Below are positions 16,504-24,780 of a DNA stretch of 64,000 nucleotides, piece by piece. The stretch is taken from NCBI RefSeq assembly GCF_020010925.1, contig NZ_JAGJBZ010000002.1:2604001-2668000 (forward strand), in the 5' to 3' direction. The notes under the pieces were generated by a model. That model worked only from the letters and a program-made list of their open reading frames with translations. It was not told the DNA's origin and did no database searches. This DNA is from Streptomyces griseiscabiei. Lineage in GTDB: Bacteria > Actinomycetota > Actinomycetes > Streptomycetales > Streptomycetaceae. Position 1 is the first letter of the stretch; each line of letters starts with the position of its first letter. The position numbers and the translations under genes are program-made.

Positions 16504-17561
16504 CCCGCGAGGCCGAACTCGCGGAGCGCCGCCGCCACCTTCTCCACGCCCTCGACGGTCCGCACGGTCGGGTTCATCGCCTGCCCGGACAGCAGCACGT
16601 ACCGCTTCTTCTTCACCGCCGTCATGTTCCTGGTGACGGGATCGGACTCCAGGAACTCGATCTTCTTCGCTGCCGTCTCCGCCGTCTGCTCCTCGCGGAC
16701 CAGGTCGCCGATGACGAGGACGTCGGGGTCGCGGTCGGCGACGGCCTCCCAGTTGACCTGGGGCCACTCCTCCTCGGTGTCGTCGAAGACGTTCTTCGCG
16801 CCCAGTTCGCGGGTGATGACCCCGGGGGCCCCGCAGCAGCCCGCGAGGTACGGGGACTGGGCGTTGGCGAACCAGTACAGGACGGTGACGCCCTCGGCGT
16901 CGAGGCCCGCGGTCGCCTTCTCCACCCGGGACTTCAGCTCCGCCACCAGCTTCTCGCCGCGCTTCTCGACCCCGAAGATCCGCGCCAGATCGCGCACTTC
17001 GCCGTAGACCGCGTCCATGGTCAGCGGCTCGGTGCGGACGCCGTCGCCGTCACCGCTGTTGTCCTTGCCGACGCAGTCGGAGGGGGAGAGATAGGTGGGG
17101 ACGCCGAGCTTCTCGAACTCCGCGCGGGTCGCCACCCCGCCCTTGCCGAGGGTGGACGCGAACGAGGAGACGACGAGGTCGGGTTCGGCGTCCAGGACCT
17201 TCTCGAACGAGGGCGCGTTGTCGGCGAGCCGCGGCACCTTCGCGTTCGCCTTCTCCAGGGCCTTCGGCAGCGGGTCGGTCCAGGTGGCGGTGCCCGCCAT
17301 GCGGTCGGCGAGGCCGAGGGAGAGCAGGATCTCGGTGGTGCCCTGGTTGAGGGAGACGGCACGCTCGGGCGGGCTGTCCACCCGCACCCGCTCACCGCAG
17401 TTGTCGAGGGTGACCGGATGACCGGTGGACTCGCCCGGGGCCGCTCCCTCGGCGGCGGACGTGCCGGACCCGGCGGACCCGGAGCCCCCGCAGCCGGTCA
17501 GCAGCAGCGAACCGGCGGCCAGGAGGAGGACGGCATGACGGACAGGACGTGCGATCGGCAC
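16500..17561 (-). CDS. btuF: Substrate-binding lipoprotein, probable cobalamin-binding (BtuF-like)
   Basis: The 353-residue protein begins with a lipoprotein signal ending in LLLTGC (Cys about residue 24), followed by a Gly/Ser linker and a periplasmic-binding-protein fold: PPERAVSLNQGTTEILLSLGLADRMAGTATW, EPDLVVSSFAS and DPDVLVIGDL. A single long helix between lobes is expected for the BtuF/FhuD class. It would sit on the outer face of the membrane and deliver ligand to the permease. A GTG start at 17561 follows GGAAG. The riboswitch 80 bp upstream makes cobalamin the best candidate ligand. Protein similarity alone would not separate it from siderophore-binding relatives. Confidence 0.82.
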   Translation of the reverse strand: MPIARPVRHAVLLLAAGSLLLTGCGGSGSAGSGTSAAEGAAPGESTGHPVTLDNCGERVRVDSPPERAVSLNQGTTEILLSLGLADRMAGTATWTDPLPKALEKANAKVPRLADNAPSFEKVLDAEPDLVVSSFASTLGKGGVATRAEFEKLGVPTYLSPSDCVGKDNSGDGDGVRTEPLTMDAVYGEVRDLARIFGVEKRGEKLVAELKSRVEKATAGLDAEGVTVLYWFANAQSPYLAGCCGAPGVITRELGAKNVFDDTEEEWPQVNWEAVADRDPDVLVIGDLVREEQTAETAAKKIEFLESDPVTRNMTAVKKKRYVLLSGQAMNPTVRTVEGVEKVAAALREFGLAG

Positions 17562-17639
17562 GGGACTTCCTTCGGCGTCGAGGGCTCATGCGCGAAGCCC
17601 GGTCGTACGGAGCTGTCCCGGGCACCCCTCGGCGCCGGG

Positions 17640-17800
17640 GACCGCCAGCAGGTCTTCGGACTCGGGTTCACCCGGACGAGACGCCTTCCCGGACCGCGAT
17701 CGTGACCGCCGTCCAGTGGCCGTTGCCCCGCCCGTCACCCTCACCGCTGCGCGTCAGCTCCGGATTCACACCGGATTCCCTGACCCGTACGCGTCGATGC
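17640..17800 (-). promoter_or_regulatory. Cobalamin (adenosylcobalamin) riboswitch
   Basis: On the minus strand the conserved elements occur in order: GGGAATCCGGTG (complement of 17769-17780), then AATCCGGAGCTGACGCGCAG, then a GGCCACTGGACGG segment near 17708-17720, and the B12 box TCCGAAGACCTGCTGGC around 17644-17662. These are the diagnostic parts of RF00174. Between the aptamer and the GTG at 17561, GCCCGG (17597-17602) can pair with CCGGGC (17618-17623), a possible expression platform. High cobalamin would switch off the downstream ABC importer. Ends are approximate. Confidence 0.9.
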
Positions 17801-17860
17801 GCGCACATGGGTTCGACTGGCGTCGGCAAGCTATCACAGGCCCCCGGCCCACCCGTTGAC

Positions 17861-17900
17861 CTGCCCGCCTGCCCGCCTGCCCGCCTGCCCGCCTGCCCGC
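17861..17900. repeat. Tandem octamer repeat, five copies of CTGCCCGC
   Basis: Five exact head-to-tail copies of an eight-base unit lie between the riboswitch and the ridA stop codon. A shorter run of five-base units follows at about 17915-17933. No protein or RNA structure is evident; simple-sequence slippage is the likely origin. Confidence 0.85.
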
Positions 17901-17934
17901 CCCTCCGCCCTCGCCGTGCCGTGCCGTGCCGTGT

Positions 17935-18342
17935 TCAGTCGACGACCGCGGTGGCCTCGATCTCGACCAGATGCTCGGGGATGTCCAGCGCCGCGACGCC
18001 GAGGAGGGTGGCGGGCGGGGTGGCGGTGACCCCGAGCTTCCCGGCCGCCCGGGAGATGCCCTCCATGAGGGCGGGCATCTTGTCGGGCGTCCAGTCGACG
18101 ACATGGATGTTGATCTTCGCCACGTCGTCGAAGGAGGCCCCGGCTCCGGCCAGCGCGGTGCCGACGTTCAGATAGCACCGCTCGACCTGGGCGGCCAGGT
18201 CGCCGACGCCGACGGTGACCTGGTCGGCGTCCCAGGAGACCTGTCCCGCGACGAACACCAGCTTCGTGCCCGTCGCGACGGACACCTGCCGGTACGCGTC
18301 GATCTTCGGCAGTCCGTCGGGGTTCACCAGGGTGATGGCCAT
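17935..18342 (-). CDS. RidA/YjgF family enamine/imine deaminase
   Basis: The 135-residue protein has the RidA pattern: VFVAGQVSWD, AAQVERCYLNVGTALAGAGASFDDVAKINIHVVD and ATLLGVAALDIPEHLVEIEATAV. Canonical RidA has an Arg just before the C-terminal catalytic segment; here the corresponding position reads PPATLLGV. This looks like one of the Rid subfamilies lacking that Arg, so deaminase activity is not assured. GAGGAG lies nine bases before the ATG. It is a cytosolic trimer in known relatives. It stands alone between a palindrome-bearing promoter and the riboswitch region. Confidence 0.85.
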   Translation of the reverse strand: MAITLVNPDGLPKIDAYRQVSVATGTKLVFVAGQVSWDADQVTVGVGDLAAQVERCYLNVGTALAGAGASFDDVAKINIHVVDWTPDKMPALMEGISRAAGKLGVTATPPATLLGVAALDIPEHLVEIEATAVVD

Positions 18343-18405
18343 GTCGTACGTCTCCTCGTCATGAGCGCCCGAAGGGCAACACGTGGGGTTCACGTGCTCT
18401 CTCGT

Positions 18406-18420
18406 GGTTACCGGGTAACC
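18406..18420. promoter_or_regulatory. Perfect 15-bp palindrome upstream of ridA
   Basis: GGTTACCGGGTAACC is a perfect inverted repeat, 64 bp before the ridA start. A related imperfect copy, GGTTACC-TCGT-GGTGACC, lies at 18468-18485. The pair looks like operator sites for an unidentified dimeric regulator controlling ridA. Confidence 0.5.
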
Positions 18421-18500
18421 GTAGGAGAGTGGCCGCTGACGTGGAAGAACGCACTTTTCGGTGCCTGGGTTACCTCGTGGTGACCCTGCAGTTCAGGCGG

Positions 18501-18540
18501 TCGTGCGGTCGTGCGGTCGTGCGGTCGTGCGGTCGTGCGG
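18501..18540. repeat. Tandem octamer repeat, five copies of TCGTGCGG
   Basis: Five exact head-to-tail copies lie just past the stop codon of the membrane-anchored protein (18550-18552, minus strand). It differs in sequence from the octamer array at 17861-17900 but has the same unit length and copy number. Confidence 0.85.
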
Positions 18541-18549
18541 TCGGGCGAG

Positions 18550-19338
18550 TCAGGCGGCGGGTTTCCACCCGGGGATCGTCGGCAGGACCTTCTCGGCGAC
18601 GCGGAACAGGGCCTCGTCGTCGGGTGTCATGGAGTCCTGGCGGTAGATGACGAGTTCGAAGGTGCTGCCACTGTCCTTCGGGTCCGTCGCGACCAGCAGC
18701 CGACGGGCGACACCACCGGGGCCGGACGCGGCGTCGGCGCCGTCGAACCCGAAGGAGATGGCGATGGTCTGGCCCGAGTACAGGGCCGCCGTGTGCCCGA
18801 GCACCTTCCTGGTCTCGGCGCCGGAGCCCAGATAGCCGACCGACTCGGCGACCGGGAGGTCGTCGTACGACGCCGAGAGCTCGACGGTGTACGTGTCCAG
18901 CCTGACGGTCGCTTCGGGGGTGACGGTCTTCGTGCCGTCGGCCCAGGTGGACTCGTTGTCACTGCCCGAGGCGGTGACCGCCTTCTCGGTCGGGGTGCCG
19001 AGGAGCCCCGGCAGGTCGGAACGGTTCAGCGCGGTGCACAACCGGGCACCGGAGACCTCGCCCCGCGGCGCCGGCGAGGCGTCGTCCGAGGCCGAGCAGG
19101 TCGCCGGTCCCGAGGACTCCTGCGTCCCACCGAGCAGGTCCCCCAGCAGCCACATGCCCCCCAGGATCACCCCGACGGTCGCCACCGCCGAGAACACCTG
19201 GGCCCCGGTGCTCATCTCCTTCCCGGACCTGGGCACGGGCCCGGACGCGGGCGCCCCGCCGACGACCGCTCCCGACCCTGCCCCCGCCTCCGGTTCCGCC
19301 GTCGAACCCGTTCCGGAACCGCTGAAGTCGTCGACCAT
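18550..19338 (-). CDS. Membrane-anchored protein of unknown function (DUF6215-like?)
   Basis: The 262-residue protein has a 40-residue Gly/Ser/Pro-rich N-terminus and one membrane helix at about residues 50-67 ([19 protein letters not shown]). A likely extracellular domain of about 190 residues has Cys in ATCSASD and ARLCTALN. The anchor with a short cytosolic side suggests a surface-exposed domain. No catalytic motif is recognisable. The layout resembles Streptomyces proteins carrying DUF6215, but this is recalled, not verified. The ATG at 19338 (MVDDFSGSG) is preferred over an in-frame upstream start that adds a basic, improbable leader; no strong ribosome-binding site is seen. Neighbours give no functional clue. 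Confidence 0.6.
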   Translation of the reverse strand: MVDDFSGSGTGSTAEPEAGAGSGAVVGGAPASGPVPRSGKEMSTGAQVFSAVATVGVILGGMWLLGDLLGGTQESSGPATCSASDDASPAPRGEVSGARLCTALNRSDLPGLLGTPTEKAVTASGSDNESTWADGTKTVTPEATVRLDTYTVELSASYDDLPVAESVGYLGSGAETRKVLGHTAALYSGQTIAISFGFDGADAASGPGGVARRLLVATDPKDSGSTFELVIYRQDSMTPDDEALFRVAEKVLPTIPGWKPAA

Positions 19339-19495
19339 GCCCCCGTGCCCCCACGTTGATGTGCACACGCCCCCCGTGCGCCGGGGGAGCCTAGCCGGTG
19401 ATCGTCGCGAGGCGAAACGGAATTCCGGCCGCCGCGAGCCCGGCACGGGAGAGGTCGACTATCCTGCCGTGGCCCGCGCGAAAGGACGGAACGCC

Positions 19496-20515
19496 ATGAC
19501 CGAGCACGGCTCTCTGGGCGTCGCCGTCGTCGGCACCGGCCGGATGGGCGCCGACCACGCCCGCCGGATCGCGCGGGTGATCAGCGGTGCCCATGTGGCA
19601 GCCGTCGTCGACCCGGACACCGACCGGGCCGGTACCGTCGCCGCCGGCATCGGGGGCTGCGCGGCCTACGGCGACCTCGCCGAGGCGCTGGCCGCCCCCG
19701 GCGTCGACGCCGTCCTCGTCGCCTCCCCGGGCCCCGCCCACGAGGCCGCCCTGCTCACCGCCTTCGCCCACGACCTGCCCGTCCTGTGCGAGAAGCCCCT
19801 CACCCCGGACACGGCTTCCGCGCTGCGGCTGCTGGAGGCGGAGCAGCGCCTCGGCCACCGCCGGGTCCAGGTGGGTTTCATGCGCCGCTACGACCGCGAG
19901 TACGTCAAGCTCAAGTCCCTGCTGGACAGCGGCGAGCTGGGCCGGCCGCTGCTGCTGCACCACCGGCACCGCAATGCCGGGGCCCCGCCCGGCTTCACCG
20001 ACGCGATGGCGCTCAACGACTCCGTCGCGCACGAGATGGACGTCACCCGCTGGCTGCTCGGCCAGGAGATCACCGCCGTCACCGTGCTGCGGCCCCGGCC
20101 GAGCGCGTACGCCCCCGAGGGCCTGAGCGACCCCCAGTTCGTGGTGTTCGAGACCGACGGCGGAGCCGTCGTCGACGTCGAGATCTTCCTCAGCGCCCGC
20201 TACGGCTACCAGGTGCAGGCCGAGGCCGTCTGCGAGAACGGCACGGCCCGCGTCGGCGACGGGCACGACATGCTCGTCACCACGGCGGGCCGCTGGGGCG
20301 GCACGGTCACCCCGGGCTACCTCGAACGCTTCGAGGACGCCTACGACCGTCAGGTGCAGGCCTGGGTCGACGCCACCCGGCGCGGCGAGGTCACCGGACC
20401 CGGCACCTGGGACGGGTACGCCGTCGCCGCGATCTCCGAGGCGGGTGTCCGCGCCCAGACCGAGGGCGTCCGTGTCGAGGTGGAACTCGTCGAACGCCCG
20501 GCTCTCCACCGCTGA
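19496..20515 (+). CDS. Gfo/Idh/MocA-family NAD(P)-dependent dehydrogenase
   Basis: The 339-residue protein has a Rossmann fold start [17 protein letters not shown] and the family hallmark EKP in [12 protein letters not shown]. The C-terminal alpha/beta domain has [15 protein letters not shown] and [15 protein letters not shown], where a catalytic His is expected. It resembles inositol 2-dehydrogenases, but the family also acts on many other sugars. AAAGGA lies seven bases before the ATG. It is followed 147 bp later by a secreted alpha-L-fucosidase gene, so a sugar substrate is plausible. The exact reaction cannot be told from sequence. Confidence 0.85.
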   Translation: MTEHGSLGVAVVGTGRMGADHARRIARVISGAHVAAVVDPDTDRAGTVAAGIGGCAAYGDLAEALAAPGVDAVLVASPGPAHEAALLTAFAHDLPVLCEKPLTPDTASALRLLEAEQRLGHRRVQVGFMRRYDREYVKLKSLLDSGELGRPLLLHHRHRNAGAPPGFTDAMALNDSVAHEMDVTRWLLGQEITAVTVLRPRPSAYAPEGLSDPQFVVFETDGGAVVDVEIFLSARYGYQVQAEAVCENGTARVGDGHDMLVTTAGRWGGTVTPGYLERFEDAYDRQVQAWVDATRRGEVTGPGTWDGYAVAAISEAGVRAQTEGVRVEVELVERPALHR

Positions 20516-20525
20516 CATCCCTCGC

Positions 20526-20553
20526 CCCGAGACATGTGATGTTTCATCTCGGG
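20526..20553. promoter_or_regulatory. Hairpin enclosing an operator-like palindrome upstream of the fucosidase
   Basis: CCCGAGA (20526-20532) and TCTCGGG (20547-20553) can pair and probably terminate the upstream dehydrogenase transcript. Overlapping them, GAGACATGTGATGTTTC (20529-20545) is a near-palindrome of the form GARACATnnnATGTYTC, typical of a GntR/FadR-type operator. It lies 118 bp before the fucosidase start. Confidence 0.45.
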
Positions 20554-20662
20554 CGGACTGCTCGATTACCCGTCAAAACGGTCAACTATCCAGCATCACC
20601 AGGCACATTCATCCCTGCGCAACCGTTGACAGTGGTGGGCCGCATGCCTGACGTTCGTGCGT

Positions 20663-22891
20663 ATGTCGCAACCGATCAGCAGGCGCACGTTACTGGCCGG
20701 CGCCACGGCCGTCGCGGCGGCCACCCACGCCACCCATGCCACCCACGCGTTCGCGGCCGGGCGCGCCCCGGTCGCAGCGCGGGCCTACACACCCACCTGG
20801 GACTCCGTGAACCGACACCCCGCCGCTCCCGAGTGGTTCAGGGACGCCAAGTTCGGCGTCTACTTCCACTGGGGCGTCTTCAGCGTCCCCGCGTACGACA
20901 GCGAGTGGTACCCGCGGAACATGTACGCGCCGGGCCACAAGGCGAACAGACACCACATCGCCACGTACGGCGATCCGGCGACCGAGTGGCCGTATCACCG
21001 CTTCATCGACGGCGCCGAGGATCTCGCGGGCGACCACGTGGAGTTCGCGCCGAGACTCAAGTCGGCGGGCGGGAACTTCGACCCCGAGGAATGGGCCCAG
21101 CTGTTCGTCGACGCGGGCGCCCGGTTCGCCGGGCCGGTCGCCGAGCACCACGACGGCTACTCGATGTGGGACAGCCGGGTCAACGAGTGGAACTCCGTGG
21201 CCAAGGGGCCGCACCTGGACCTGCTGAAGCTCTTCACCGACGCCATCCGCGCCCGGAAGCTGAAGCTCCTGGTCGCCATGCACCACGCGTACAACTACAC
21301 GGGCTACTTCGAGCACGCGCCCGCCCAGTCCGACCCGAGCCTGAAGAAGCTGTACGGGCAGTTGACGCCGGAGGCGGAGAACCAGCTCTGGTACGACAAG
21401 CTCAAGGAGGTCGTCGACCGGTCCCGGCCCGACATCCTCTGGCAGGACTGGCGGCTCGACCACGTCGACGAGGCCCAGCGGCTGAACTTCCTGTCGTACT
21501 ACTTCAACCAGGCCGAGAAGTGGGGCAAGGAGGTCGTCGCCACCTACAAGGACGGCCTCAACAGCCATGGCGCCGTCTTCGACTACGAGCGCGGCGGCCC
21601 CGCCGACCTCACCGCGCCCTACTGGCTGACCGACGACAGCATCTCCGACTCCAGCTGGTGCTACACCGAGGGCATCGGCTACTACTCGCTCGCGCAGATG
21701 CTGCACTCGTTCGTCGACCGCGTCAGCAAGAACGGCACCGTGCTCCTCAACATCGCGCCCACCGCCGACGGGACGATCCCGCAGGGGCAGCGCGCGATCC
21801 TGCTCGGCATCGGCGACTATCTGAAGCGCTTCGGCGAGTCGGTCTACGGCACCCGCGCCTGGACCGCGTACGGCGAGGGCCCCACGAAGATGGGCGGCGG
21901 CTCCTTCACCCGCCCCACCGCGGGCACCCCGCAGGACATCCGCTTCACCCGGAACAAGGCGGGCACCGTCCTGTACGCGACCGTCCTCGGCTGGCCCGGC
22001 GGTTCGCTGACGGTCAGGACGCTCGGCTCGGACCGGATCGACCTGGACTCCCTGTCCTCGGTGCGGCTCCTCGACGCCACCGCCGGTACGTACATCGACC
22101 TCGACGATCCGGTCCAGGACGCGACGGGCCTGAAGGTGACCCTTCCGCCGACGGCCCCGTTCGAGGCCCCCGCGTACGTCCTCAAGTTCCGTTTCTCCGG
22201 CCGGATCCCCGTCCTGCGCCCCCTCACGGGCGCCTTGGTCTTCGAGGACGCCCGCTACACCGGCGACAGCGCCGTACTCGCCCTCGGCGACTACCCGGCG
22301 GAACGGCTGACGCTCTCCGGCATGCAGCCGCGCACCCTCTCGTCCCTGAGACTCGCCCCGGGATACGAACTGGTCGGACACTCCGGCGACGACCTCACCG
22401 GCACGGCGTGGACGTTCACCGCGGACACCGCCCGGGTCCGGCACCGGATCGCCTCGCTGCGGGTCGGGTTCGACCCCGCCGCGTCCTTCCGGATCACCAA
22501 TGTCACCAACGGGCTCGCCCTGGCCGGCGGGGGAGACGCCCCCTCCGGCGCCGACCTCGCGCAGCGGACCTGGGACGGCTCCGCCGGCCAACAGTGGCAC
22601 GCCGTGCACATCGGCGACGGCCACTACCGGCTGGAGAACCGGGCGGGCGGTCTGGTCGCCGACGGCCGGGGCGCCACCGGCGACGGCGCCACCGTCCGGC
22701 AGGCGGTGTGGAACGGCGGGACGAACCAGCAGTGGCTGATCACCCACCGGGGCGACGGCCGCTACTCCCTCGCCAACCGCACCACGGGCCTCGTCCTCGA
22801 CGGCGGCGGCAACGTCTCCTCCGGTTCCGCCGCCAAGCAGTGGACCTGGGGCACCAGCACCAACCTGCTGTGGACCTTCACCGAGGTCTGA
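20663..22891 (+). CDS. Secreted GH29 alpha-L-fucosidase with ricin-type lectin domain
   Basis: The 742-residue protein starts with a Tat signal (SRRTLLAGATAVAAA, then a His-Ala-Thr repeat). The GH29 catalytic domain follows at about residues 45-410: WFRDAKFGVYFHWGVFS, EHHDGYSMWDS and RPDILWQDW, where the Asp is the expected nucleophile, and NGTVLLNIAPTADG. A beta-sandwich comes next, then a C-terminal beta-trefoil of about 130 residues with two QxW motifs (GQQWHAV, NQQWLIT). It should release alpha-linked L-fucose outside the cell while binding a glycan. An ATG at 20663 was taken; a GTG two codons upstream is possible and neither has a clear ribosome-binding site. No fucose importer is seen nearby. 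Confidence 0.9.
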   Translation: MSQPISRRTLLAGATAVAAATHATHATHAFAAGRAPVAARAYTPTWDSVNRHPAAPEWFRDAKFGVYFHWGVFSVPAYDSEWYPRNMYAPGHKANRHHIATYGDPATEWPYHRFIDGAEDLAGDHVEFAPRLKSAGGNFDPEEWAQLFVDAGARFAGPVAEHHDGYSMWDSRVNEWNSVAKGPHLDLLKLFTDAIRARKLKLLVAMHHAYNYTGYFEHAPAQSDPSLKKLYGQLTPEAENQLWYDKLKEVVDRSRPDILWQDWRLDHVDEAQRLNFLSYYFNQAEKWGKEVVATYKDGLNSHGAVFDYERGGPADLTAPYWLTDDSISDSSWCYTEGIGYYSLAQMLHSFVDRVSKNGTVLLNIAPTADGTIPQGQRAILLGIGDYLKRFGESVYGTRAWTAYGEGPTKMGGGSFTRPTAGTPQDIRFTRNKAGTVLYATVLGWPGGSLTVRTLGSDRIDLDSLSSVRLLDATAGTYIDLDDPVQDATGLKVTLPPTAPFEAPAYVLKFRFSGRIPVLRPLTGALVFEDARYTGDSAVLALGDYPAERLTLSGMQPRTLSSLRLAPGYELVGHSGDDLTGTAWTFTADTARVRHRIASLRVGFDPAASFRITNVTNGLALAGGGDAPSGADLAQRTWDGSAGQQWHAVHIGDGHYRLENRAGGLVADGRGATGDGATVRQAVWNGGTNQQWLITHRGDGRYSLANRTTGLVLDGGGNVSSGSAAKQWTWGTSTNLLWTFTEV

Positions 22892-22912
22892 GCCCCGGCG
22901 CCCGCCGCCCGC

Positions 22913-23953
22913 TCACGCCTCCCCGGTCAGATCCAGCAGCACCTTGGAGGCGACCGTCCGGTCCTGAGCGGTGTCGAACGCGGCGACGGACCGCTCCAGC
23001 GGGAAGGTGTGCGTGACCACCGGGTCGACCGGGAGGCCCTGGGCCAGCAGGGACAGGGCCTCGTCGAACTCGGCGTCGAAGCGGAAGGAGCCCCGCAGCT
23101 CCAGCTCACGGGTGACCGCCACATTGCCGAGCAGCCCGATCTCCCCGGGCGGCAGCAGCCCGAGCATCACGACGATCCCGCCCCGCCGGGCCCGTTCCAC
23201 ACAGCTGCGCAGCCCGGCGGGCGCCCCGGACGCCTCCACGGCGATGTCGAAGACCCCGGCCCAGTTCGGGTCGTCGGGCCGGTCCGCCCGCGCCACGGCG
23301 GTGGCGCCCACCTCGGCCGCGATCCGCAGCGGCTCCTCGTGCAGATCGCTGACGACGACCTCGGCGGCGCCCGCGTGCCGCAGCGCGGCCACGACCAGAC
23401 AACCGATGGGGCCGGCCCCGGTGACCAGGACCCGCTTGCCGCGCACCTCGCCCGCCCGGCGTACGGCGTGCAGGGCCACCGACAGCGGCTCGGCGAGCAC
23501 GGCCCGGCGCAGGTCCAGCCCGGGCGGCAGCGCCCGGACCTGGCCGGCGGGCACGGTGATGTGCTGCGCGAACCCGCCCTGCACATGCGGGGTGTGGGCC
23601 GCGCTGCCCAGATAGCGGGTGTGCGCGCAGACGTTGCGGACACCGCGTACGCACTCGGGGCAGACCCCGCAGGGCGTGGCGGGATGGATCGCGACCGGCG
23701 CGCCCACCGCCGGGGTGTCCGGCCCCTCGACCCCGTCCCCGAGGGCGGCGACATGGCCGACCACCTCGTGGCCGAGCACCATGGGCTCGCTCACCGCGAA
23801 GTCGCCCACCCGGCCCCGGTGGTAGTAGTGCAGATCGCTGCCGCAGATCCCGCCGAGGGCGACGGCGACCGCGATCTCACCGGGCGCGGGACCGGCGTAC
23901 GGCCGCTCCTCGACCCGGAGGTCACCGGCTCCGTGGACAACACAGGCGTGCAT
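22913..23953 (-). CDS. idnD: Zinc-dependent L-idonate 5-dehydrogenase-like enzyme
   Basis: The 346-residue medium-chain dehydrogenase has the catalytic zinc site GGICGSDLHYYHRG and GHEVVGHV, the structural zinc cysteines in CGVCPECVRGVRNVC and the coenzyme fold VLVTGAGPIGCLVVAALRHAG. GSDLHYYHRGRVGDF matches L-idonate 5-dehydrogenases. It would convert L-idonate to 5-ketogluconate with NAD(P). AAGGAG lies five bases upstream of the ATG. It is the last gene of a leftward operon with a gluconate-5-dehydrogenase-like SDR and a hydroxyacid dehydrogenase. A different sugar acid or polyol substrate is possible. Confidence 0.82.
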   Translation of the reverse strand: MHACVVHGAGDLRVEERPYAGPAPGEIAVAVALGGICGSDLHYYHRGRVGDFAVSEPMVLGHEVVGHVAALGDGVEGPDTPAVGAPVAIHPATPCGVCPECVRGVRNVCAHTRYLGSAAHTPHVQGGFAQHITVPAGQVRALPPGLDLRRAVLAEPLSVALHAVRRAGEVRGKRVLVTGAGPIGCLVVAALRHAGAAEVVVSDLHEEPLRIAAEVGATAVARADRPDDPNWAGVFDIAVEASGAPAGLRSCVERARRGGIVVMLGLLPPGEIGLLGNVAVTRELELRGSFRFDAEFDEALSLLAQGLPVDPVVTHTFPLERSVAAFDTAQDRTVASKVLLDLTGEA

Positions 23954-24000
23954 GGGGGCTCCTTGAGAGGTCGGCCGGGACCGGCCGGGGGGCTGCCGGG

Positions 24001-24771
24001 TCACAGGACAGACAGCATGCCGCCGTCGACGTACAGCAGCTGGCCGTTGACGAAGTCCGAGGCGGGGGAGGAGAGGAAGAGCAGGGCGCCGACGAGGTCC
24101 CGGACGTCGCCCCAGCGGCCGGCCGGGGTCCGCCCCCGCACCCAGGCGCTGAACTCCTCGTCCGCGACCAGCGCGGAGGTCAGCTCGGTGTCGAAGTAGC
24201 CGGGGCCGATGCCGTTGACCTGGATGCCGTGCGGCCCGAGGTCGGCGCACATGCCCTTGGTGAGCATCTTCAGGCCGCCCTTGGTCGCCGAGTAGGGCGC
24301 GATACCGGGGCGGACCGCCTCGCTCTGCAGCGAACAGATGTTGACGATCTTGCCCTGGCCCCGGGGGACCATCCGGCGGGCGACCTCGCGGCCCACGAGG
24401 AAGGCGCTGGTGAGGTTGGTGTCGAGCAGGCCGTACCAGTCCTCGTCGGTGAAGTCCAGGAACGGGGCCCGGCGTTGGGCACCGGTGTTGTTGACGAGGA
24501 TGTCGATCGGTCCGGCCCGGTCCTCGATCCGGGCGACGGCGGCGGCCACGGCGGCGGAGTCGGTGACGTCGAAGGCCTCCGCGAGGACCGCCTCGCCGAA
24601 GGTCTCGGCCAGTTCCTCGCGGGTGGTCTCCAGGACGGCGGTGTCCCGGCCGTTGAGGACGACCGTGCAGCCGGCCTCCAGCAGCCCGGCGGCCAGGGCC
24701 CGGCCGATGCCGCGGCTCGAACCGGTGACCAGGGCGACCTTGCCGGTGACGTCGAAGAGGGGGTGGCTCAT
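24001..24771 (-). CDS. idnO: Gluconate 5-dehydrogenase-like SDR
   Basis: The 256-residue classical SDR has VALVTGSSRGIGRAL for the cofactor, NNTGAQRRAPFLDF, the catalytic Ser in KIVNICSLQS and YSATKGG (Tyr-x3-Lys). The sequence around NNTGAQRR and PGYFDTEL resembles 5-keto-D-gluconate 5-reductases. Placed between an L-idonate-dehydrogenase-like gene and a 2-ketoacid reductase, it would interconvert 5-ketogluconate and D-gluconate. GAGAGG precedes the ATG. The nine-base gap to the next gene upstream indicates one transcript. Confidence 0.82.
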   Translation of the reverse strand: MSHPLFDVTGKVALVTGSSRGIGRALAAGLLEAGCTVVLNGRDTAVLETTREELAETFGEAVLAEAFDVTDSAAVAAAVARIEDRAGPIDILVNNTGAQRRAPFLDFTDEDWYGLLDTNLTSAFLVGREVARRMVPRGQGKIVNICSLQSEAVRPGIAPYSATKGGLKMLTKGMCADLGPHGIQVNGIGPGYFDTELTSALVADEEFSAWVRGRTPAGRWGDVRDLVGALLFLSSPASDFVNGQLLYVDGGMLSVL

Positions 24772-24780
24772 ACGGGCCTC

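Noticed and set aside
14507..17561. Ferric-siderophore importer as the name for the ABC cassette
   Set aside because: Family signatures allow it, but the cobalamin riboswitch upstream and the lack of an iron box favour corrinoid import.
17861..17900. Short regular repeats that might suggest a CRISPR array
   Set aside because: The units are contiguous octamers with no spacers, and no cas genes are present.
19786..23016. Plus-strand open frame of more than 1,000 codons over the fucosidase gene
   Set aside because: It is a shadow in another frame of the Gfo/Idh and GH29 genes and is rich in Arg and Pro with no domains.
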